DNA of 64,000 nucleotides. Origin: Salegentibacter sp. GTDB taxonomy: Bacteria; Bacteroidota; Bacteroidia; Flavobacteriales; Flavobacteriaceae. Position 1 is the stretch's first letter. Each line of letters starts with the position of its first letter. Below, piece after piece: positions 7,812 through 14,030 of this stretch. Where the stretch lies: positions 1 to 64,000 of the forward strand of contig JAGXIH010000003.1 of assembly GCA_024635795.1 (NCBI GenBank), written 5' to 3'. The position numbers and the translations under genes were made by a program. The notes below the pieces were generated by a model. The model searched no databases and was not told where the DNA came from. It saw nothing but the letters and a program-made list of their open reading frames with translations.

Positions 7812-9107
7812 TTAAAAGCCAAAAGGATAGGTTTCCGGTATTTTATTTTCTTCTGCCTCAATATCCATGTTATTCAGTGCTTCTGATTTATCAAAAAACA
7901 CAAAAGCATCATAGCGCTCCGGAATCACCGAGGGTACATAGTTGCCAGGTCTTTCATGTGTAGGATTATAAACAACTCCAACCGCACGATGGGGAATGCG
8001 GTTTTGAAGGTCCCGATTAGATTTTAAATCTTCTGAAAAAACAAAGAACTGCTCACCCTCCTGATGGCAAAGATCCTCCCAACTGCCGTCGCGGCCTTCC
8101 GGTAGTTTCATTTTCTGAACTTCCGCTCCCCACGAACTACCGGCGAGTACGCTGCCTTTGTAGGATCCGAAGCCTATAAGGGAAACACGGTCCCTGCCAT
8201 ATTCTTTCCGCGCCAGTTCCCCTATATTATAAAGCCCATCATCGGCCATATCTGTGTACGACGCATCTCCTATGTTTGTATTGTGCGCCCATACGATACC
8301 TTTGGCATCACTTCCATGAAATTCGAGCAATTTATTTAAGGTATCCATCATATGCTGGTCCCTCAAGTTCCAGGTTGAGGCTCCACCCTGAACCATTACA
8401 CGATAATATTCTTCAGCATTTTTGGCAATCAGCGCATTCTGTTCTGTACTGAAAACATTTTCTTTATCCGAATTGTAGCTTGTGGCCTTTTCCCGTATCT
8501 CTGCCAGCATTTCGCGAACTTCATCCCTGCAACCTTCAGGAACCATACGTGTTGACATGGCATAACGCTGTCCGTCGCCATCCCTATAGGGTTCAAAGCA
8601 CTGCATAGCTTCCCTTGCGGTCTCCAGTGCAGAAGGATCTTCCTTTTTCAGATAGTCCAAAATAGCGTCCAGCGATTCCCAGAGGCTATAAACATCCAAT
8701 CCATAAAATCCTTTGCGTTGATTGGCAGATTGGTTTTTATTGAATTTCTTAAGCCATTGGGCAAACTCCTCTACTTCCCAGTTCGCCCACATCCAGCTTG
8801 GCCAGCGTTTGAATTCTTTGAGGATCTCCTTGATATCGCCATCTTCTTCATAGTTTTTGATATGCCTGTTAAGCTGATAACAGGACGGCCAATCCCCTTC
8901 TACTACTACAAAATCAAAATCGTGTTCTTCCAGAAGTTTTCTGGAAATCCGGGCTCTCCATTGGTAATATTCGTGGGTACCGTGGGAAGCTTCCCCAAGC
9001 ATCACTACCTTTTTATCCTTTATTTTATCAATCAGTGGCTGTAAATCCTCTGTGGTTTTAAAATCTTTTTTATTATTCCGCAGTGTTTCTATAATTGAGT
9101 TTTTCAT
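7812..9107 (-). CDS. Erythromycin esterase-family protein
   Basis: 431 residues of the Ere/succinoglycan-biosynthesis-type hydrolase family. Key motifs are in place: VVMLGEASHGTHEYYQWRA (catalytic-type E39 and H42), FVVVEGDWPSCYQLN, FYGLDVYSLWESL, IVWAHNTNIGDA, and a C-terminal FDKSEALNN. No signal peptide. Members that really hydrolyse macrolides are a minority. This one sits in an operon with pcm and a helical protein, an arrangement I recall from stress-related clusters, so its substrate is probably not erythromycin. The gene starts at an ATG 32 bases after the previous stop and is followed by a terminator at 7639-7672. Family assignment is firm, substrate unknown. Confidence 0.88.
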   Translation of the reverse strand: MKNSIIETLRNNKKDFKTTEDLQPLIDKIKDKKVVMLGEASHGTHEYYQWRARISRKLLEEHDFDFVVVEGDWPSCYQLNRHIKNYEEDGDIKEILKEFKRWPSWMWANWEVEEFAQWLKKFNKNQSANQRKGFYGLDVYSLWESLDAILDYLKKEDPSALETAREAMQCFEPYRDGDGQRYAMSTRMVPEGCRDEVREMLAEIREKATSYNSDKENVFSTEQNALIAKNAEEYYRVMVQGGASTWNLRDQHMMDTLNKLLEFHGSDAKGIVWAHNTNIGDASYTDMADDGLYNIGELARKEYGRDRVSLIGFGSYKGSVLAGSSWGAEVQKMKLPEGRDGSWEDLCHQEGEQFFVFSEDLKSNRDLQNRIPHRAVGVVYNPTHERPGNYVPSVIPERYDAFVFFDKSEALNNMDIEAEENKIPETYPFGF

Positions 9108-9139
9108 GATCGTTTTAAATTAAAGTTGATACTAAAGGT

Positions 9140-10294
9140 TTAAGCTCCACCGAAAATTTCCGGGCAGGATATAGCCAGCAGGCTCGAGGCCAGGCTAACT
9201 TCATTGATATCCAGATGATCCCTGAACCCTGGTGATTCCCGATTTTGTTCATCTTGCCAGAATTCATCAATTTCGTCAGCGAGCCTAAAGACTTCCGGTT
9301 CGAGAGTAGTGTGTATATCGAGTTTCTCCAAAGTATTCAAACTACCTTCCAGTACATGTAGTCCCAGAGAAAGTCCGCATTCCCGGAAAGCAAGCCGGTA
9401 TTGTGCTGATTCTGCAGACTTGAAAGTAGGTGCAAAACTCTTTAAACCTCTTTCTGCATCTTCAAGAAGTTTTTGAGGCTTCACCGAATCTGGTAAGTCA
9501 ATGTGGCTCTGTAGCCTTGCTGCCCGAACTACATTTAAAAGCAGTCCGCCAAGGCCCAAAGCATCGGTCGTAGACCAGTCGGCACCGGAGCTCAAACTTT
9601 TGAGATTACCGATATAACGGTCAAATCCTTTATGATTTTCACCTATAGCGTGTTGAACCTGTAGGGCACAAAGCAAACCTTCCATAGGATCATGCGCGCC
9701 CATTGATGGAACCAGCGGCCTGCTTAGGTCAACACTCATTTTCCAGTACATTCTAAGTGCAGGATCTTCCTCGATGAACTTTGCTCCCGCGAGGCTCAGC
9801 TCTGCTGCCCAACGCTTATAATCAGATTGGTTGAAATGCTCCGATGCTGTCGAAAGCGCAGTGATCCACCGGGTATGATAATGATAATACTGCCCATCAC
9901 GCTCCCATTCCAGACGCTGATTAAAACGATCATCAGATCCGCGCTCAGGAAGTTTTTTACCTATTCGAAGACCGGCGACAGTAGGATGTTTTTCGGCCTC
10001 CTCATCGCTGAGTCCGCTTATCCAGCCCCGGCGTTCATCATTTTCAGCAAATTTACCGAGATGGTGATGAACCAGATCGATAAGCCTTAAGGCATAATCT
10101 TCATATCGGGGGCTGCCTTCCAGGTTATGGAGAGCAAGAAAATTCAGAAGAGCAAATGCATCCGTCCAAAGGTATCTTCTGTCTGAATTATCTTCTTCAG
10201 AATGTATCCCGGTTCGTTTGGCAAAGGCTAACATTAATTCAGCGGCTCGTGTATTTGTATTGTTATCGGCTTTACTCTTCATAGAATTAATCAT
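9140..10294 (-). CDS. Helical-repeat protein between pcm and ere, function unknown
   Basis: 384 residues, no signal peptide or membrane segment. The sequence is almost wholly helical with repeated aromatic-rich pairs (YLWTDAFALLNFLALHNL; YYHYHTRWITALSTASEHF; RMYWKMSVDLSRPLVPSMGAHDPMEG), the look of an alpha/alpha toroid of the six-hairpin glycosidase-like kind. I do not recognise a named family. Its start overlaps the pcm stop by eight bases, and 32 bases separate it from the esterase-like gene, so the three are translated from one message. A role in processing a common modified substrate, or as a scaffold, is conceivable but unproven. Confidence 0.75.
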   Translation of the reverse strand: MINSMKSKADNNTNTRAAELMLAFAKRTGIHSEEDNSDRRYLWTDAFALLNFLALHNLEGSPRYEDYALRLIDLVHHHLGKFAENDERRGWISGLSDEEAEKHPTVAGLRIGKKLPERGSDDRFNQRLEWERDGQYYHYHTRWITALSTASEHFNQSDYKRWAAELSLAGAKFIEEDPALRMYWKMSVDLSRPLVPSMGAHDPMEGLLCALQVQHAIGENHKGFDRYIGNLKSLSSGADWSTTDALGLGGLLLNVVRAARLQSHIDLPDSVKPQKLLEDAERGLKSFAPTFKSAESAQYRLAFRECGLSLGLHVLEGSLNTLEKLDIHTTLEPEVFRLADEIDEFWQDEQNRESPGFRDHLDINEVSLASSLLAISCPEIFGGA

Positions 10295-10916
10295 TTTGTG
10301 CCTGTCCTGTCATAGGAACAAAAGAGACCATAATAAGGTTTTCTTCCCGGTACTCATCTTCACCTATACGTTCAATAAGCACGAGTTGCTGGGTATTGGT
10401 TCCTACCGGAGTTAGCAATTTTCCTCCTATTTTTAACTGCTTCTTTAATGTTTCGGGAATTTTGGGTGGCGCTGCGGTTATCTCGATAGCATCAAAAGGA
10501 GCCCCTTCCGGCCAGCCTTCGTAACCGTCTCCTATACGGGTATGAATATTTTTCCGGTCTGTTTTACTAAGATTTTCTTTTGCCAGTTTTCCAAGCCATT
10601 CGATGATCTCTATCGAATATACTTCCCCGGCAAGATGACTGAGTACAGCAGCATTATAACCGCATCCGGTCCCTATCTCCAGGACCTTATCGTCTTTTTT
10701 AATATCCAGGACCTGCGCCATATAAGCAACAATATAGGGCTGACTGATAGTTTGTGATTCCCCTATGGGTAAAGGGCCATCAGCATAGGCAAGATGCTGC
10801 AGGTCTTCCGGGACAAAAATACTTCGTTCGGTTTCCCGCATTGCTTCCAGAACATTAGGATCGTGTATATCACGCCCTTTCAACTGCTCATTGATCATTT
10901 CTTCTTTAGTCACCAT
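10287..10916 (-). CDS. pcm: Protein-L-isoaspartate O-methyltransferase
   Basis: 209 residues. It repairs isoaspartyl residues in aged proteins by transferring methyl from AdoMet. The family motifs are clear: RSIFVPE and YADGPLPIGESQTISQPYIV (substrate-side PIGxGQTISQP variant), VLEIGTGCGYNAAVLS (AdoMet motif I), VYSIEIIEWL, and PFDAIEITAAPPKIPE. Length is normal. It is the first gene of the three-gene operon with the helical protein and the erythromycin esterase-like protein. The upstream region (10917 onward) shows no clear TAnnTTTG box. Confidence 0.94.
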   Translation of the reverse strand: MVTKEEMINEQLKGRDIHDPNVLEAMRETERSIFVPEDLQHLAYADGPLPIGESQTISQPYIVAYMAQVLDIKKDDKVLEIGTGCGYNAAVLSHLAGEVYSIEIIEWLGKLAKENLSKTDRKNIHTRIGDGYEGWPEGAPFDAIEITAAPPKIPETLKKQLKIGGKLLTPVGTNTQQLVLIERIGEDEYREENLIMVSFVPMTGQAQND

Positions 10917-11520
10917 GCTTATTGTGTTTTGGATTAGTATCAGATTCAGATCTATCTTCCCTTTAATTTATTACAAATAAGCAGCTACAGTTGTTAAAAA
11001 GATATTAATAATAGTTTCCAGAAAGATAATAACACCCCAAATCAGAAAAGCTGTACTTAATTTTAATCGTATTGGTAGAACCGGGAATTTCATTTTCAAA
11101 ACAGGATCTTCATAGGATAAAAAGACTGTTTTTTAAGGGAAAGGGTCAGAGATCGAATAAATTAAGAAGTTCTTTAATTACAAAAGCCTGTTGTTAATCC
11201 CGGAAAATCCGCTCCCTTTAGTGAAACCCGGAATTGAAAAAGGCGAAGCCTGCACACAATTTCGCTGGTTGAACTAATCCCGATTTTACATCTGGATCCT
11301 CCTGAAAACCCTCTCCCTTTAGACCTGTCCTGAGCGCGAAGCAGCCGAAGGAGCCTGTCCCGACACGATGATAATCGGAATCGGGAGTAAGGGGTAAAAC
11401 GAAGGTTTCGTTAATACGTAGTTCGGGATTTGAAAAACCAAAGTAGAATTTTCCGCTCCTTTTAGAGCCTGTCCCGAACTGGCTTCGGGAGACGGGGTAA
11501 TCGGAAAATTCGGGTTGAGG

Positions 11521-11544
11521 CCTGCCTGAGGTCCGGCAGGCAGG
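11521..11544. repeat. 8-bp inverted repeat CCTGCCTG/CAGGCAGG
   Basis: Arms at 11521-11528 and 11537-11544 are perfect, with an 8-base loop. It is one of several palindromes in the gene-free stretch and has no T-run. Confidence 0.6.
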
Positions 11545-11894
11545 AATACACTTCTCTCCACCAAAATCTCTTTCACCGACGTTAAACGACCCGGAAACTG
11601 AGATTCAGGATGAGATTCCGCATCATCCCAATAGCTTGGGACGACAAATGTTTGTTCAACATTCAACCCTTCTCAAATAAACAAAAGGATGCGAAATGAT
11701 CACTTTTGATGCATTTAGATACATTATGACCCTCATCTTTTTTACTCAACCCCTTATTTTACTGGGGATCCCATATAGATACCCTATGGATACCCTATGG
11801 AAAGCCTATGTATCGTTTATAGTTCCCCCCTTGTTTTTCTTTGATATCTGGAAGGGAAGGCAAAATCCAAAACCGGTATCCGGAACACTAATCA

Positions 11895-11916
11895 GACCTT
11901 GGTTTAAACCAAGGTC
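11895..11916. repeat. Perfect 22-base palindrome
   Basis: gaccttggttt joined to aaaccaaggtc is fully self-complementary, centred on TTTAAA. There is no loop and no T-run. It may be part of a dispersed element or a cruciform-forming site. Confidence 0.7.
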
Positions 11917-12032
11917 CGGGTAACAGGCTCCACCTGCGGGCCTCCAGTCGGCTTGGATGATTTTCCTTGTATTTCCGATCTGAAGCAGGTTTTAATTGTG
12001 ACCGCGGGAGGATTAACTTCGTTTTTCCTTTG

Positions 12033-12117
12033 GGCTCCGTTTTGAGAATGGAACATCCGCCAAACCTCTGGTTTGACAACTTTTTTAATTCAAAAAAAAC
12101 CTTCGAGCAAGCTCGGG
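12033..12117. repeat. 85-base direct repeat, copy 1
   Basis: Near-identical to 12155-12239 at an offset of 122 bases. It starts ggctccgttttgagaatgga and ends gagcaagctcggg. The inner part contains its own palindromes: ccaaacctctggtttg and a ttttttaatt/aaaaaaa run. Confidence 0.85.
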
Positions 12118-12154
12118 GCCTCTAAAAAGGGATTGGCTCCGCCTTTCCCTACAA

Positions 12155-12239
12155 GGCTCCGTTTTGAGAATGGAAAGTCCGCCAAACCTCTGGTTTGACA
12201 ACTTTTTTAATTCAAAAAAAACCTTCGAGCAAGCTCGGG
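12155..12239. repeat. 85-base direct repeat, copy 2
   Basis: Second copy of the 12033-12117 unit with a few substitutions (gaacatcc against gaaagtcc). Its right end abuts the tRNA-Arg terminator, and the poly-A part of the unit resembles the terminator flank, so the repeat may have grown by duplication of terminator DNA. Confidence 0.85.
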
Positions 12240-12249
12240 CTTTTTTTGA

Positions 12250-12281
12250 ATTAAAAAAGTCCGCAGCTTTCGCTGCGGACT
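12250..12281 (-). terminator. Intrinsic terminator of tRNA-Arg
   Basis: A 9-bp stem, agtccgcag (12258-12266) with ctgcggact (12273-12281), has a 6-base loop. The A-run 12253-12258 supplies the U-tract on the minus strand. It begins 13 bases beyond the tRNA 3' end. Confidence 0.85.
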
Positions 12282-12294
12282 TTCCATTCATCCG

Positions 12295-12368
12295 TGACCC
12301 CGGAGGGATTCAAACCCCCAACCCTCAGAGCCGAAATCTGATGCGCTATTCAGTTGCGCCACGGGGCC
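12295..12368 (-). tRNA. tRNA-Arg (anticodon TCG)
   Basis: Read on the minus strand, the 74-base gene folds into a full cloverleaf. The acceptor GGCCCCG pairs with CGGGGTC (one G.U), the D stem is GCGC/GCGC, the anticodon stem TCAGA/TCTGA has loop TTTCGGC and so anticodon TCG, and the T arm is GGGGG-TTTGAAT-CCCTC with one G.U. A discriminator A follows and CCA is not encoded. TCG reads the arginine codon CGA. It lies just upstream of its terminator and downstream of the GatB/YqeY gene, with which it may be co-transcribed (4-base gap). Confidence 0.95.
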
Positions 12369-12372
12369 TTTA

Positions 12373-12825
12373 TTATTTACTCAATTTACTCTTAACAATA
12401 GTAGAAATCGTTCTGCCATCTGCCTTTCCGGCTAATTCATTGCTTGCCATTCCCATCACTTTTCCCATATCCTGCATTCCGCTGGCTCCGGTTTTGGTGA
12501 TGATCTCGTCTACTTTGGCTTCAATTTCAGCTTCGCTTAACTGCTCAGGTAAGAAAGATTCGATCACAGCGGCCTGTTTTTCTTCAGGCTCGGCTAGATC
12601 TACCCTGTTTTGCTCCCTGTAAATCGCAGCGCTTTCTTTACGCTGCTTTACCAGTTTCTGCAAAATTTTCAGCTCTTCATCTTCAGTCAGGCCTTCTTTA
12701 GCAGCGCTTTCAGTATTGGCCAATAAAATAGCACTTTTAACCGATCGTAAAGCTTCCAGCTTTTCGCTGTCTTTAGCTTTCATAGCAGCTTTCATCTCTG
12801 CCATTACCTTATCCTGTAAACTCAT
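12373..12825 (-). CDS. GatB/YqeY domain-containing protein
   Basis: 150 residues: MSLQDKVMAEMKAAMKAKDSEKLEALRSVKSAILL opens the helical YqeY domain, followed by ILQKLVKQRKESAAIYREQNR and the C-terminal GASGMQDMGKVMGMASNELAG segment shared with the tail domain of amidotransferase subunit GatB. That tail binds tRNA in GatB, so a tRNA-related role is plausible for the free-standing protein, but none is established. It lies four bases upstream of tRNA-Arg on the same strand. Its promoter side is crowded with the palindromic elements at 12837-13020. Confidence 0.92.
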   Translation of the reverse strand: MSLQDKVMAEMKAAMKAKDSEKLEALRSVKSAILLANTESAAKEGLTEDEELKILQKLVKQRKESAAIYREQNRVDLAEPEEKQAAVIESFLPEQLSEAEIEAKVDEIITKTGASGMQDMGKVMGMASNELAGKADGRTISTIVKSKLSK

Positions 12826-12836
12826 ATCTTAATAGT

Positions 12837-13020
12837 GTCATTTCCGCGTAGGCGGAAATCTTAATTATGTCATTTCCGCAGCCTGTGCTGAATTTATTTC
12901 AGTAAAGGCGGAAATCTTTTTATCATCAATTCATCGTCATTCCCTCGTCCCGATAACTATCGGGAGCGGAAATCTTATTAATGTCATTATCTGTGTCATT
13001 TCCGCGCAGGCGGAAATCTC
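12837..13020. repeat. Cluster of four REP-like palindromes with nested inserts
   Basis: Four copies of an element starting gtcatt(t)ccgc and ending gcggaaatc. Copy 1 (12837-12862) and copy 4 (12995-13020) are short hairpins. Copy 2 (12869-12918) carries in its loop a second palindrome (ctgaatttatttcag). Copy 3 (about 12936-12976) carries the tcccgataactatcggga palindrome. Together with the AT-rich stretch after them they fill the 285-base gap between GatB/YqeY and the esterase gene. Confidence 0.8.
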
Positions 13021-13110
13021 AGCAGCGAAGATAAAATATTAAAATTAAATTCCCCACTTATTCTCCCTGCAAAATTGAGTATCTTGAGACTGTTTAAAAT
13101 ATTTGGTCTT

Positions 13111-14010
13111 ATGAAAAAGATAATTTTAATCAGCCTGTTTTTGCTAAGTTTTTCTATTTCAGCGCAACAGCGATTTATAGATAATTCCTTTCAGTTGAAA
13201 TCTACTGAAACCAAAACCTACGCCACCAAAAACGGCGAAGCATTAAAGTTAAATATTTACCAGCCCGAAAATGATACGATGCAGCAAAGGCCGCTGATTG
13301 TCTTTATGCACGGCGGCGGATTTGCAGGTGGCACCCGCACCAACCCCGGTGAAGTTGAATTTGCTGAAACTGCGGCGAAAAAGGGCTATGTCGCTGTTCA
13401 GATTTCTTATCGGTTAACCAGAAAAGGCCAGTCCTTTGGTTGTGAGTTCGAAGCCTCGGGGAAAATGGAGACTTTTAAACTTGCTGCTGAAGATTTTATG
13501 GATGCGGTTAATTTTATGGTTGAAAATCACAAAGAGTATCGCCTGGATCCTTCAAAAGTAATAGTGGGCGGAAGCAGCGCCGGAGCCGAAGCGGTTCTTA
13601 ATGCTGTTTATAACGAACGCCTCATGTTCAAAGATCTTTCTAATTACAAAGACTTTGATTTTGCCGGAATTTTCTCTCTCGCCGGCGCCATTGTAGATGC
13701 CAGGTATATCACCGAAGAAAATGCCATCCCCGGAGTATTTTTCCACGGAACCGAAGACAATCTGGTACCCTACGCAACCGGCCCGCATCATTGGTGTGAT
13801 CGCGACCAACCCGGTTACATCATACTTGACGGTTCCAAAACGATTACTGAAAGACTGGAAAAATTAAACGCCTCGTATATGCTTTATAGTTTTGAAGGCG
13901 GAAAACACGAACATTCAGGAATGCCTTTTGATCATTTCCCTGCAGTCTTTAAGTTCTTCAATGAGGTTTTTCTGAATGAAGAGAAATTACAAATCGAGAT
14001 TACCAGATAA
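13111..14010 (+). CDS. Secreted alpha/beta-hydrolase (carboxylesterase type)
   Basis: 299 residues. A signal peptide (MKKIILISLFLLSFSISAQ) directs it to the periplasm or beyond. The fold markers are the oxyanion-hole FMHGGGFAGGTR, the nucleophile elbow VGGSSAGAEA (the second S of GGSS), an acid in the GTEDNLVPY region and the histidine in KHEHSGMPFDHFP. It belongs to the broad BD-FAE/hormone-sensitive lipase-like esterase group, in which deacetylation of polysaccharides is common. The start at 13111 is chosen because it begins the signal peptide; the longer frame adds only an unrelated dozen residues. A GH2 enzyme follows after 20 bases, so the two probably act on the same glycan. Confidence 0.85.
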   Translation: MKKIILISLFLLSFSISAQQRFIDNSFQLKSTETKTYATKNGEALKLNIYQPENDTMQQRPLIVFMHGGGFAGGTRTNPGEVEFAETAAKKGYVAVQISYRLTRKGQSFGCEFEASGKMETFKLAAEDFMDAVNFMVENHKEYRLDPSKVIVGGSSAGAEAVLNAVYNERLMFKDLSNYKDFDFAGIFSLAGAIVDARYITEENAIPGVFFHGTEDNLVPYATGPHHWCDRDQPGYIILDGSKTITERLEKLNASYMLYSFEGGKHEHSGMPFDHFPAVFKFFNEVFLNEEKLQIEITR

Positions 14011-14030
14011 ATCGAAAAACACCGACTAAA

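Larger units (their letters stand above)
10917..12290. other. Repeat-rich gene-free stretch of about 1.4 kb
   Basis: No convincing gene. Open frames at 11319-11666 and 11696-11923 have no family look, are built from short palindromes and carry proline/serine-rich repeat translations. The stretch contains many small inverted repeats: tcccgaa/ttcggga near 11472-11490, cctgcctg/caggcagg at 11521-11544, the perfect palindrome 11895-11916, an 85-base direct repeat pair at 12033/12155, and the tRNA terminator. It looks like a graveyard of dispersed short palindromic elements. Confidence 0.6.

Noticed and set aside
7580-7963. Plus-strand 127-codon open frame after acr3
   Set aside because: It is antisense to the end of the erythromycin esterase-like gene and covers its terminator hairpin.
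11319-11666. Minus-strand 115-codon open frame
   Set aside because: Built from short palindromic repeats, low-complexity proline/serine translation, no family look, no promoter.
11696-11923. Plus-strand 75-codon open frame with hydrophobic stretch
   Set aside because: Runs into the 11895-11916 palindrome; no promoter and no recognisable protein features.
12085-12622. Open frames over the repeat pair, tRNA and GatB/YqeY
   Set aside because: They translate the direct repeats, the tRNA and the antisense of a clear gene.
10917-13110. CRISPR array in the repeat-rich zone
   Set aside because: Repeats differ in length and spacing, with no regular spacers and no cas genes nearby.
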